DNA of 64,000 nt from Scleroderma bovista. Taxonomy: Eukaryota; Basidiomycota; Agaricomycetes; Boletales; Sclerodermataceae. Below the pieces are notes generated by a model. It ran no database searches, was not told the DNA's origin, and saw only the letters and a list, made by a program, of their open reading frames with translations. Numbering within the stretch: position 1 is the first letter of the stretch; each line of letters starts with the position of its first letter. Shown in pieces: positions 22,831-34,475 of the stretch. Where the stretch lies: positions 54,975 through 118,974 of the forward strand of contig JAYMGJ010000092.1 of assembly GCA_037178675.1 (NCBI GenBank), written 5' to 3'. The translations under genes were made by a program, and so were the position numbers.

Positions 22831-23324
22831 GTCTATCTGTTGCTGTCCGGAGAGTTGTCGTCATTGGGCAAGGCTGGGGATGGCTGCCGTCACTATCATC
22901 ATTTGGCAATGCTGAGACTGGGGTGGCCGTTGTCATCATCGGGTGAGACTAGGGCTAGATGTGGCTGTTGTCACATCATTGGGAGAAGCTGTAGCTGGGA
23001 GTGGCCGTTGTCATCAGCAAAACAAGGGCAGAGAGAAAAAAAAAGATAAAAAATTGAAAGATAAAAAAAAGGTGCACCTGCTAGTGCTGGTGCGCTGGCA
23101 TCGATACAGGGTGGCTGGGTGTCATGTTGTCAGGGAAAGCTGGGACTGGGGATGGCCATCATTGTCATCCACTGGAGGCTGGGGGTGGGAGTGGGCACCG
23201 TTGTCATTGTCATCAATGTGCTGGTGCTGGGGTGGTGGTGGCCATTGTTGTCCCTGAGCAACACCGAGACTGGGGTGTTGTCATCATTGCTGGAGTGGGG
23301 GTCATTGCCATTGAGTGCAGCTGG
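22831..23324. repeat. Degenerate GT-rich minisatellite (GTTGTCATCAT / GAGACTGGGGTGG units)
   Basis: Irregular repeats of TTGTCATCATTGG and GCTGGGA/GAGACTGGGG-type blocks, with an A-rich interruption at 23034-23070. Not coding. Confidence 0.55.
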
Positions 23325-24420
23325 GTGGTGCATGTCGTCAACTCCTTCCGGATGTTGTAGTCAGAGAGAGTCCTTCCATCCTCAAGCTGCTTCCCTGCGA
23401 AGATCAAGCACTGCTGGTCCAGTGGAATACCCTCCTTGTCTTGAATCTTCACCTTGACATTGTCGATCATGTCAGAAGACTCAACCTCAAGGGTGATTGT
23501 CTTTCCCATGAGTCTTGAAGAAAATTTGCATCCCTCCATGGAGACACAAGACAAGATGGAGGGTCGACTGCTTCTGAATGTTGTAGTCAGAAAGGGTGCG
23601 GCTGTCCTCGAGCTGCCTTCTGGTGAAGATAAGACACTGTTGGTTGGGAGGGGTACACTCCTTGTCCTGGATCTTCACCTTCACATTGTTGATGGTGTCA
23701 GAGGACTCGACCTCGAGGGTGATCATTTTCCCAGTGATGGTCTTAACGAAGATCTGCATACTGCCACAGACAGAGGACAAGGTGGAAGGTGGACTCCTTC
23801 TGGATGTTATAGTCTGAAAGGGTATGTCTGTCCTCAAGCTACTTGCCTGTGAATATGAGACGCTGCTGGTCTGGGGGAATACTGTCTGGCACATTAGTGG
23901 ACATCCTCTTGAAATAGGAGCTAACCCACTCACCCCTCCTTATCTTGAATCTTACCTACTAGAAATCCAAAACATGGCATCAAGGTGACAGACGGTGTTG
24001 AAACCCATGTGGACACATTGAATGGGCACAGGCATGTTCCAAGTGTTGAGACAGATGCAAATACACCTACAGATGCACCAGAGATTGTCAGAACAAGTCG
24101 AAACAAGAAAAACCTGCTCAACTCACCTAGTAGAGGCACAAGATGTGCCACAGACGGTCCAAATGGCATTGGACACTGTACAAACACAGAAACAGTGCTG
24201 TGGATGGTGTCAGAAGACTTGACCTTGAGATGGCAGTGAGGGTCTTACCGAAGATTTGCATACTGCCACGGAGATGGAGGACAAGGTGGAGGGTGAACTC
24301 CTTCTGGATGTTGTAGTCTGAAAGGGTATGCCCATCTTCAAGCTGTTTGCCAGTGAAGATGAGGTGCTGCTGGTCTGGGGGAACACTGTGTGGCACGTTA
24401 GTGGACAAACTCTTACCCTG
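23325..24420 (-). pseudogene. Decayed polyubiquitin gene (at least four partial ubiquitin units)
   Basis: On the minus strand successive ubiquitin-like units can be read. One at 24400-24240 ([33 protein letters not shown]). One begins at 23963 (KIQDKEG), is split by an intron (23935-23890), then continues PPDQQRLIF but meets TAG in place of the Gln codon of GKQLED. A nearly full unit lies at 23765-23540 ([20 protein letters not shown]). Another runs 23536-23345 ([19 protein letters not shown]). Several conserved residues are replaced, unit ends are lost and non-ubiquitin sequence is interposed (23965-24230). The intron at the same place (after KIQDKEG) in two units shows DNA-level duplication, not a processed copy. 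Not expected to give a working ubiquitin precursor. Confidence 0.8.
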
Positions 24421-24433
24421 CAGAGACTTAGGA

Positions 24434-24496
24434 AAAAATTTGAAGTGTTTGTGATTACAAATGTGATTTGTAATCACAACACTTCAAAAAAATTTG
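24434..24496. repeat. Short near-perfect hairpin
   Basis: TTGAAGTGTTTGTGATTACA, then AAT-GTG-ATT, then TGTAATCACAACACTTCAA: arms of about 24 bp with one bulge around a 3-nt loop, extended by AAATTT on both sides. It directly adjoins the last ubiquitin unit. Confidence 0.7.
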
Positions 24497-24599
24497 AAGT
24501 CCCAGCTATGTACATGAACAGGCTGTGTCAACACCATCGATGACAAGTGCTGGTGAGCACCCTCCATTGTGCAGACCCAACTAACCCTCTTGCCCTTAG

Positions 24600-25600
24600 C
24601 ACTGTTGATGCTCATGACATCCACCCTCATCCCCAGCGTCAACGACAGCAACGATGCATGACAACCCCAACCCGAGCATTGACGGTGGCCACCAGCACCA
24701 CCAGCAACAATGACAATGATGGCTGTGACCAGCACCGCCAGCGACGATGACAGCAGTGACAGCAAGTAAGGTTTTTTCTTTTCTTTTCGCCTGCAGTGTC
24801 CTGATGACAGCAGCAGCAGTAACAGCAGCAACTACCAGCAACCCCAGCAATGATGATGGCCACGGCCAGCACCACCACAAATGATGATGACCGTGGTCAG
24901 CACCCCCAACATCGACAATGGCAATGATGACAACAGTGACAGCAAGTAAATTCTTTTTTCTTCTTCTTTTCACCTGCAGCATCCTGATGATGACAGCAGC
25001 AGCAGCAATGATAATGGCTGTGGCCAGCACCACCAATGATGACAGCAACTGTGGCCAGCCCCCAATGTCAATGACAGCAAGTAAGGTTTTTTTTCTTTTC
25101 ACCTGCAGCATCCTGACAACGGCAGCAGCACCAATGGCCATGGCCACCAGCATCACCCCAGCAACGATGATGGCCATGGCCAGCATCACCAGCGATGGCA
25201 ACAACTACAATCATGGCCACTACCACCAGTGATGACGAGGACAACGGCAGCAACAGCAAGTAAGTGTTTTTTCTTTCTTTCGTTATACCTGCAGTGTCCT
25301 GATGACAACGGCCATGATCACCATCAAGGGAGCACACCACCAGCCCCAACAGCAATGACACTGACAGTCACCAGCACCCTCAGTGCAGCACTGACAATGA
25401 TGCCCCTGCTTATTGATGCCAACATGCCCAGCAAGTAAACTTCCTTTTTCTTTTCTTCTTTACCCCCTCAGAATTATGTAATGGCCACCAGCACCCCCAA
25501 CACTGTGACCAGCCTCCCACCCCCAGCATATTAATGCCAATGTGCCCACTAAGTATTGTTTTTTTTTTCTTTTCATTTTTTCTCAAGTCACACTTTTGTT
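24600..25600 (+). repeat. Minisatellite with five intron-like blocks
   Basis: GAC/CAG/ATG-rich units of about 135-180 bp. Each contains AGCA-A then GTAAG/GTAAA, a 15-25 nt pyrimidine tract and CTGCAG or CTCAG: 24766-24796, 24946-24979, 25081-25108, 25260-25294 and 25435-25471. A sixth weaker one lies near 25552. The sequences between them are closed in all plus frames. A 202-codon minus frame (25204-24596) spans several units and encodes repeated hydrophobic segments with RMLQVKRK-type joints; it is probably low-complexity chance. Confidence 0.6.
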
Positions 25601-26153
25601 TTGGATTGTTGTAGGGCTACACTCATGTAATTGTTTCGTGCTGTGTTTATCCTGAATGCATTGTGTTTTGTTCCCTACCTTTGAGTTGAACAAAAAGACT
25701 GGAATAACAAAAATAAGTGTGACTAGTCAGATAGTCAAAATAGTTCAAAATAGTCAGAAAATAGTTGAGAAATAGTACAAAGAATAGTATGGATAGTAGA
25801 TGAACCTACTAAAATGACTATTCTGGCTTTTTTTGACTATTAGTACAAATAGTATGAAAATAGTAATGTGTGAATTTGCTGATGCACATTGCATTACTCC
25901 AACCAAGGTAGGTGTTTTCAATCTTTGGCTCTCAACTAATGCTTCTAGGTCTGATTTTGATTCTTCTGTATTGATGCCCAGGTCTAACAACCTCATAACA
26001 ATGTTTGAAGGATTTGGTGGGTGGCCCAGACAACATTAGTAAGTTATTGTCTCGCAATATTCAGCTTTAGTAGATGTGCTGACTATCGGTAAGTGTACAC
26101 ATACTCATTGACCTCCTCATGTACCACTACCTCTCCCGGTCATTCCCACACTC
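25601..26153. other. AT-rich unique region, no gene recognised
   Basis: Contains the second set of AATAGT motifs (25730-25870) and a short minus-strand frame (25996-25754) without known features. Confidence 0.35.
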
Positions 26154-27269
26154 TGTCAAGACCGGTTCTCCTCAATGATCTTACTAGGAGGTCTAGGGGT
26201 GCAGGGAACTAATGAGGAGGTAAGTCCAGACACTAGTAGGTGCTAGTTAGTGCGGAGAGTCAAGTCCGGGTCAAACAAATGAAGTCTGGGAACTAGAGAA
26301 GCACAGGAAGTAAGTCCAGACTGCAGGAAAGTGGTCCAGAGTTGAGTGCAGCTTGTTTGGAGTGAAGGACATCCCAGAGGTGGGATAAGTCCTGAGAGGT
26401 CTAGCGTTGAGTCCAGGACAGAGGTGGCTTTTGCCCTCGTGCAAGTAGGAGACTTGCTAGGATTGGACATAGGACCAAGGGGACGAGATAGGACAGAGGC
26501 CAGAGTTGGCTGGAGTTCAGGAGAACAAGATGGGATTAGGAGAGCATGGTGGGTAGTACAGAGTGGGGAGTATCTTAGTTGAGATTTGATCTGAGAAAAC
26601 TACTAGGCTGGAGTATAGTTGTTTATATAGTAACAAGACTAGAGGTGAGTATATATGGTAACAAGTAAACACCTTAGTTAGGACAAGGATGGAGCAGAAG
26701 CAGACAGGAAAATAAACCAGGTACAAGAAAATAAAGCAAGGACAGGAAAATAAACCAGAGCGGAAGCAGAAATGGGGAACTAGGATTACAGGGACGACAG
26801 AGAAAAAGCAGGGACAGTGAAATAAAGGGAACTAGGTCAGAAGAGGACAGGTAAGGGTCAGAGGTGGACTTAACTAATGTTAAGTCCGGAGTGATGTCCA
26901 GGACTGGAGGAAATGGAACTGGAGGAAGTGGGCAACTGGAGGAAGTGCAAGAGTGGAGGGAGTGTACAGCTGGAGGAAGGGTGGAGTAGCCGGAGGAAGG
27001 TCCAGAGTTGGACATGGAAATGTCCAAGGCCATTGGTGGACCTGACAGAGGGAGTGGAGTGGAACAGGAGCAGACCTGAGCCGGAGTTGGATGTACCAGC
27101 TGGAGTTGGGCTATGCTGCAGACAGAGCCCATGTACCTGGTTAGGCCATATTTTATGGCCAGCTGGGGTTGACAATTGGCCGTATCTTATGGGCCAGCAG
27201 GGGTCAGGCCAGACTACAGGGTGTTGCCATGATATATGGCATGGCCTGTGTGTGAAATTGTCACCATAA

Positions 27270-28310
27270 TATATGGTCCAGCCTGGGGGTGGGTTGTCAC
27301 CATAATAAGGGTTGGGCCAGGATGCAGGTATCACCACAGTGTATGGTCCAGCCAGGGTGTGTAGTTTAACCATAGTATACAGTCCAGCCTGGGTGTGGGT
27401 GTCACCATAGTTTATGGTTGGGCCAGGGTACCAGTGTCACCATAATATACAGTCCGGCCTCAGTGTAGGTGTCACCATAGTTTATGGTTGGGCCAGGGTA
27501 CCAGTGTCACCATAGTGTACGGTCTGGCCAGGGTACTGGTTTCACTGTAATATACACTCTGGCATGGGCATGGGTATCACCATAGTTTATGGTTGGGCCA
27601 GGGTACCGGTGTCACCGTAATATATAATCTGGTCTGGGTGTGGGTGTCACCATAGTTTATGGTTGGGCCAGGGTACCGGTGTCACCATAGTTTACAGTCA
27701 GGCCAGAGTACTGGTGTCACCATAATATACAGTCCGGCCTCGGTGTAGGTGTCACCATAGTTTATGGTCGGGCCAGGGTACTGGTGTCACTGTAATATAC
27801 ACTCTGGCCTGGGTGTGGGTATCACCATAGTTTATGGTTGGGCCAGGGTACTGGTGTCACCATAATATATAATCCGGCCTGGGTGTGGGTGTCACCATAG
27901 TGTACAGTCCAGCCAGGGGACCAGTGTCACCATATTGTATGGTCCAGCCAGGGTACCGGTGTCACCGTAATGTACAATCCGGCCTGGGTGTGGGTGTCAC
28001 CATAATGTATGGTTGGGCCAGGGTACTGGTGTCACCGTAATATATAATCCGGCCTTGGTGTGGGTGTCACCATAGTTTATGGTTGGGCCAGGGTACTGGT
28101 GTCACCATAGTTTACAGTCAGGCCAGGGTACTGGTGTCACCATAGTATACGATCTGGCCAGGGTACTGGTGTCACCATAATATAAAATCCAGCCTGGGTG
28201 TGGGTGTCACCATATTTTATGGTCAGGCCAGGGTACCAGTGTCACCGTAATATATAATCTGGCCTTGGTGTGGGTGTCACCATAGTGTATGGTCAGGCCA
28301 GGGTGCTAGT
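27270..28310. repeat. Array A: short units built on GTCACCATA..TATGGTC.GGCCAGGGTA
   Basis: Roughly 33-bp half-units alternating between a GGGCCAGGGTACTGGT form and a GGCCTGGGTGTGGGT form, each ending in GTCACCATA. Inverted copies make up 31975-32460. No coding potential. Confidence 0.75.
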
Positions 28311-29640
28311 CTCATAGGCACTGGAATACATATCTGATTCCATTAAGTGATTGTTTTGAGTTATGGTGCATATCTGTGAGTTTGGGATCATTCCTCCGGC
28401 CTATGGGACATGAAACTGGTCCCTGGTATATGCAACAAGCCCCTGGAACATTACACCAGCCTCTGGAATGTTACACCAGCCACAGGAACATCACATCGGG
28501 CTCTGTAACACACACTGGAAGCCATTGAATGATGTTATTAAATTATGGTGCATGTCTGTGAGGGTAGGATCATTCCTCCGGCCTATGGCACATGTAACTG
28601 GTCCCTTGTACATGCAACCAGTCCCTGGCACATTACACTGGTCACAGGAACATCACATTGGGCTCTGTAACACACACCAGTAGCTATTGAGTGATGTTAT
28701 TACATTATGGTGAATGTCTGTGAGTTTAGGATCATTCCTCTGGCCTATGGGACATGTAACCAGTCGCTAGTACATGCAACCGGTCCCTGGCAGATTACAC
28801 CGGTCACAGGAACATCACATCAGGCCGTGTAACATACACCGGTAGCTATTGAGTGATATTATTGGATTATGGTGCATGTCTGTGAGTTTAGGATCATTCC
28901 TCTGGCCTATGGCACATGTAACCGGTCCCTAGTACATGCAACCGGTCCCTGGCACATTACACCGGTCACAGGAACATCACATCGGGCCATGTAACACACA
29001 CTGGTAGCTATTGAGTGATGTCATTAAATTATGGTGCATGTCTGAGGATCATTCCTCCGGCCTATGGCACATGTAACCGGTCCCTAGTACATGCAACCAG
29101 TTCCTAGTACATGCAACCAGTCCCTGGCACATTACACCAGTCACAGGAACATCACATCGGGCTCTGTAACACACACTGGTAGCTATTGAGTGATGTTATT
29201 AAATTATAGTGCATGTCTGTGAGTGTAGGATCATTCCTCCAGCCTATGGCACATGTAACCGGTCCCTTGTACATGCAACCGGTCCCTGGCACATTACACT
29301 GGTCACAGGAACATCACATCGGGCCGTGTAACACACACCGGTAGCTATTGAGTGATGTTATTAAATTATGGTGCATGTCTGTGAGTTTAGGATCATTCCT
29401 CCGGCCTATGGGACATGTAACCGGTCCCTAGTACATGCAACTGGTCCCTAGTACATGCAACTGGTCCCTAGTACATGCAACTGGTCCCTAGTACATGCAA
29501 CCGGTCCCTGGCACATTACACTGGCCACAGGAACATCATATTGGGCTCTGTAACACACACTGTTAGCTATTGAGTGATGTTATTAAATCATGGTGCATGT
29601 CTGTGAGTTTAGGATCATTCATCTGGCCTATGGCACATGC
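28311..29640. repeat. Array B: about 190-bp units
   Basis: Seven or so units holding, in order, GAGTGATGTTATTAAATTATG, GTGCATGTCTGTGAG, GGATCATTCCTCCGGCC, one to four copies of a CCGGTCCCTAGTACATGCAA block, ACATTACACCGGTCACAGG and AACATCACATCGGGC. The short block copy number varies from unit to unit. Inverted copies lie at 30280-31965. Confidence 0.75.
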
Positions 29641-30279
29641 AACCAGTCCAGGCATATATGGTATGAGTTTTTGTTTCTTGGTCTGTGCACACTGGGTAGC
29701 TAATATCAAATTGCATTCATTATATGCACATGTCAACACCCTTTTATCCCTTTCTTCCCTAACATTGAGCTTCTCTGTTTAGGTATTGTTGTATGTCATC
29801 TCCATTCATCAGTGAATTGGTCTCTGTTCCAGTATTCAAAGCCCTGTGGGTCATGGTGAATATTGGAGTTTTGACAATATCCAACCAACCTCTTGAACAT
29901 CACATGGATATCTGGAACATGCTCCAAAATTCATTAAGTGATGTTATTGTGTCGTAGTGTCTATCCATGATTTCAGGATCTTTCCACTATCACAAGACAC
30001 ATCCAACCAGTCTCTGGAAAATCCACCCAATTTCCGGAACATGCATCTGATGCTTCGAAGCCAGCATGGACAATGATGGCGGTGATGGCGGTGATGTCAT
30101 TGATTCACAATCAATTTGTGGCGTTTGCATTGTATTGTATCATATTTGTCCCCTTGAATGATTGCGATGGATTTCACATAACACATGGCCGGTGCATAGT
30201 ACACAACAATTATATGACTATTGTGTTGCATAGTGATATGTTCTAAACACCATTTGAATATCCATATTACAATGTCATG

Positions 30280-31965
30280 TTACAAAGACAGGTTGCATAT
30301 GCCATACTAGGCTGGAGGAATAATCCTGAAGGCATAGACATGCACCATAACTCACAACCATCATTGAATTGCTTTGGATGTTTGTTCCAGAGCCTGATCC
30401 AATGTTCCAGTGGCCGGTGTAATGTTCCAGAGGCCAGTGGACTGTTCCAGGGACTGGGTTGCATGTTCCAGGGACCGGTTACATGTGCCATAGGCCAGAG
30501 GGTTGATTGTAAACTCACAGACATGCACCATAATGTAATAACATTACTCAATAGCTTCTGGTGTGTGTTGCAGAACCCGATGTGATGTTCCTGTGACTGG
30601 TGTAATGTGCCAGGGACCAATTGCATGTGCCAGGGACCAGTTACATGTGCCATAGGCTGGAGGAATGATCCTAAACTCACAGACATGCACCATGATTTAA
30701 TAACATCACTCAATAGCTACCGGTGTGTGTTACAGAGCCTGATGTGATGTTCCTGTGACCGGTGTAATGTGCCAGGGACCGGTTGCATCTACTAGGGACC
30801 GGTTGCATCTACTAGGGACCGGTTGCATCTACTAGGGACCGGTTGCATCTACTAGGGACCAGTTGCATCTACTAGGGACCAGTTGCAAGTACTAGGGACT
30901 GGTTACATATCCCATAGGCTGGAGGAATGATCCTAAACTCACAGACATGCACCATAATTTAATGACATCACTCAATAGCTACTGGTGTGTGTTACACAGC
31001 CCAATGTCATGTTCCTGTGACTGGTGTAATGTGTCAGGGACCAGTTGCATGTACAAGGGACCGGTTAAATGTCCCATAGGCCGGAGGAATGATCCTACAC
31101 TCACAGACATGCACTATAATTTAATAACATCACTCATTAGCTACCGGTGTGTGTTACAGAGCCTGATGTGATGTTCCTGTGACTGGTGTAATGTGCCAGG
31201 GACCGGTTGCATGTACAAGGGACCGGTTACATGTGCCATAGGCTGGAGGAATGATCCTACACTCACAGACATGCACCATAATTTAATAACATCACTCAAT
31301 AGCTACAGGTGTGTGTTATAGAGCCCGATGTGATGTTCCTGTGACCAGTGTAATGTGCCAGGGACCGGTTGCATGTACTAGGGACCAGTTACATGTCCCA
31401 TAGGCCAGAGGAATGATCCTACACTCACACAGACGTGCACCATAATTTAATAACATCACCCAATAGCTACCGGTGTGTGTTACAGAGCCTGATGTGATGT
31501 TCCTGTGACCAGTGTAATGTGCCAGGGACCAGTTGCAAGTACTAGGGACCGGTTACATATCCCATAGGCCAGAGGAATGATCCTAAACTCACAGACATTC
31601 ACCATAATGTAATAACATCACTCAATAGCTACTGGTGTGTGTTACAGAGCCCAATGTGATGTTCCTGTGACCAGTGTAATGTGCCAGGGACCGGTTGCAT
31701 GTACAAGGGACCAGTTACATGTGCCATAGGCCGGAGGAATGATCCTACCCTCACAGACATGCACCATAATTTAATAACATCACTCAATAGCTACCAGTGT
31801 ATGTCACACAGCCCAATGTGATGTTCCTGTGACTGGTGTAATCTGCCAGGGACCGGTTGCATGTACTAGGGACTGGTTACATGTGCCATAGGCCGGAGGA
31901 ATGATCCTAAACTCACAGACATGCACCATAACTCAAAACAATCACTTAATGGCATCAGATATGTG
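30280..31965. repeat. Array B': inverted copies of array B
   Basis: Same blocks as 28311-29640 in reverse complement: GGAATGATCCTAAACTCACA, CAGACATGCACCATAAT, TAATAACATCACTCAATAGC, TGATGTTCCTGTGACCGG, and a run of CTACTAGGGACCGGTTGCAT copies at 30780-30900. Confidence 0.75.
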
Positions 31966-32826
31966 TTCCAGTGCCCATGACGCCAGCACCCCAGCCTGAC
32001 CATACACTATGATGACACCAGTACCCTGGCTGGGCCATATATGATGGTGATGCCAGTACCCTGGCCAGACTGCACACTATGGTGACACCAGCATCCTGGC
32101 CAGATTGTATATTATTGTGACACTGGTAACCTGGCCAAACTGTAAACTATGTCATGGGTACCCTGGCCCGACTGTAAACTATGGTGACACCTGCACCCAG
32201 GCCAGGTCCTATATGATGATGACACTGGTACCCTTGCCGGACCATACACTATGGTGACACCCACACCCAGGCCAGATTGTATATTATGGTGACACCCACA
32301 CCCAGGCCAGACTGTATATCATGGTTAAACTACACACCCTGGCTGGACCATACACTATGGTGATACCTGCATCCTGGCCCGACCCTATATTATGGGTGAC
32401 CCACCCCCAGGCTTGACCGTGTATTATGGTGACAATTCCACACACAGGCCTGACCATATATCATGGCAACACCCTGTAGTCCGGCCTGACCCCTGCTGGC
32501 CCATAAGATACGGCCGAATGTCAACCACCACTGGCCGTAAAGTATGGTACAATGTAGGTTCATTATGTGGCAGACAAGACCAAGGGAGTGGCCAGACTGA
32601 AACCAGAGTAGCAACAAGTGGTAGGTACAGGTTCGACATGGCAGAGTTAGACCACAGATGTGTCTAGAGGAAGACAGGGGTTAGTCCTGAGGTGGAGATG
32701 GACATAGTGACTGGAGTTGGGCTGGAGATGGCTGGACTAGATCTGGAGTTGCGTCTATGCCTAAGGAGAGGTCAGGCGGGCCAGAGTTAGACTGGAGTTG
32801 TGACTGGGAAAAGTATGGATATGACA

Positions 32827-33290
32827 CACTCCCTCCTCGAGCTGTTTACAATCTCTGCAGGTGAGTGGTCCTCTGGCGACCTTACTTCGGGAAAATGCAG
32901 CAACGGCAGTGGAACCCACTCGCCCACAGCATCCCCTATGTTGCCATCCCCCGCTCTCATAGATTCAACCCCATTGCCGCCCCCCGCCACTCATTCCGTG
33001 ACCAAGGTTGCTTGCCGGAAGTCACATAATGAGGACTCTGATGAGGAAGAGGATGACTTACAGAGACACAATTGAGGCACAACAATCGCTGAGGAAGACT
33101 GGGACAAGGATGCAGCTCAACATGGCAATGCTGGTGCCAGCGGTGTGAGTGGAACAGGTGCAGAATCGGAGGTGGTACCATCTGCGCCCAATTCTCTGTT
33201 CTCCAAGCCCATGTATACTAGTCCGCAAAGCCAAATCAAGAAACTACAGAGTGTGTCGAGCACAAGACAAGTTGCTAAACACTTGTGTAA
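32827..33290. other. Gene fragment between LTR2 and Gypsy-1
   Basis: Plus-strand frame with NEDSDEEEDDLQRHN (about 33030-33075), then a stop, then SAPNSLFSKP, TSPQSQIKKL and TRQVAKHL up to 33290, where Gypsy-1 is inserted. A related fragment lies at 19080-19270. Parent protein unknown. Confidence 0.35.
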
Positions 33291-33295
33291 TGGTC

Positions 33296-33669
33296 TAACT
33301 TTTTATCTTATCTAATCTGCAATTAGATGACATCTTATCTTATCGTACTGTAGTATCTTATCTAGTGCATCTTATCTATAGGTCTGTCTAGACTACAGCC
33401 TCGTGCTGTACATGCTGTATCCCTTGATGTCACTAGCGTAGCCTTACCACAGGATGGCAGCTGTGCTCAGTGCCTCATACAGCGTACAGCCTCATGGATA
33501 GCCTCGCACAGGACACGTGTAGTATAGTATATATACTGCTGCAATCCAGCACCCAGAGGCTCTCCATTCAAGCTCTCTTTGGGTCTTTGCTCTAAGATCT
33601 CTAGTCCTATCCTCCTCAGAGTCTTTCGTGTGGTAGTTCTTTGGGTTGTTTGCCCTTAGGGTTGTCTCA
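33296..33669 (+). repeat. Gypsy-1 5' LTR
   Basis: 374 bp, TG...CA ends, with TATATACTGCTGC (about 33529) as TATA/start region. It lacks two of the roughly 22-bp ATTAGATGACATCTTATCT repeats that lengthen the 3' LTR. Confidence 0.9.
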
Positions 33670-34109
33670 CTAGAGCTCAAATCTACCCATATACTAGTCG
33701 TGTACCACACGCTGTTCCCCAGCCTTATAAAGGGAAACTACACCCGGACTCCAGGGTCAAGGAGCTTTGTTTCACACCTTTCACGTTCGCACACGGCCAG
33801 CCTTTAGTGCTGTTCCCTGTAGCCCACTTGGGTTTGGGAGTTTCTAGTACAAACTCGTTTACGTACCATACACCAGCCCAGGGTCGTGCCTGGTGTCTGT
33901 AGGGTGGCTCCCGTTTAAACGCGGTTCATACCCGCAAGGAGATTGAGCCATAGTTACCCGTAGTTCCTCTGTCTGTGGAGAGGTAGACCCGTGATCTGCA
34001 GCCAGTGGCTGTTCGTTTCTGCATAGCTGTGCCACTGCCCTGACCCGGCGAGCGCAACAGGCGAACAGAAGCTTATGCTTAGTTCATTGGAACACCTGTG
34101 GGGATCTAG

Positions 34110-34472
34110 TCCCAATATATTGCTACTCCTACGTTACCCCACTACCTAGTCACCATACCTCCCTACGAGTACTCCTTTAGTCAGGCAGGTTGCCTGACAG
34201 TCACCTATGATACCCATTACCCCCTTCCTCTTACGCCTGCTCAAGAAGCTGCCAGAGAAGCAGACTTCAAAAGGGTCGAGCAGACGTACACCGCCTTCCG
34301 CCGCTACAACCTCATTGTTGACACCCTTGCAGACCTCTTCCTTGACAACCCCCGCTACTACGTCAAGGCTGAACCCGCCCTCCCGCTTGCCCGCTGTCGT
34401 ACATTTCGAACTTCCTGCCTCTACCCCACACGTCCCCGAGGTGCCCCCTACTCCTGTTACCACCCATACTAG
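34110..34472 (+). other. Leader reading frame ending 3 nt before gag
   Basis: Open for 120 codons with no in-frame ATG; TAG at 34470-34472, and gag ATG at 34476. It reads TIPPYEYSFSQAG, EADFKRVEQTYTAFRRYNLI and TLADLFLDNPRYYVKAEPAL. A diverged copy upstream of the decayed gag at 56815-57144 keeps the same frame and most residues, which suggests past selection on protein. How it would be started (non-ATG, or by splicing) is not visible. It could be the true beginning of gag-related coding sequence. Confidence 0.5.
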
Positions 34473-34475
34473 AAG

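Larger units (their letters stand above)
27125..32569. mobile_element. 5.4-kb foldback (palindromic) DNA element with minisatellite arms
   Basis: Inserted in LTR2 at GCAGACA, which is present on both sides (27118-27124 and 32570-32576; an eighth position differs). The left end (TTAGGCCATATTTTATGGCC, TTGGCCGTATCTTATGGGCC, GGGTGTTGCCATGATATATG) and the reverse complement of the right end (ACCATACTTTACGGCC, TCGGCCGTATCTTATGGGCC, GGGTGTTGCCATGATATATG) match as long inverted repeats. Inside, the left arm is array A (about 27270-28310) then array B (28310-29640). The right arm has the same arrays inverted: B' (30280-31965), then A' (31975-32460). A 600-bp centre (29650-30260) shows no coding frame. 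No transposase is present, so it would be non-autonomous. Confidence 0.82.
26154..32826 (-). repeat. Solo LTR, family LTR2, minus strand, split by a nested insertion
   Basis: The outer ends are the LTR2 termini: the plus strand begins TGTCAAGACCGG at 26154 and ends GGATATGACA at 32826, the reverse complement of TGTCATATCC...TCTTGACA seen at 39700 and 52495. Flanks are CACTC at 26149-26153 and CACTC at 32827-32831, a 5-bp target site duplication. LTR sequence proper is 26154-27124 and 32570-32826; the rest is the nested foldback element. Because this LTR has its own TSD, it is a solo LTR left by recombination. Confidence 0.85.

Noticed and set aside
24596..25204. Minus-strand 202-codon frame with repeated hydrophobic segments, as a membrane protein gene
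   Set aside because: It lies wholly in minisatellite units and its hydrophobicity comes from reading CAG/ATG-type repeats in reverse. No ATG context, splice structure or homologue supports it.
27125..32569. CRISPR-like array
   Set aside because: Repeats are long, variable and without regular unique spacers, and the context is eukaryotic.
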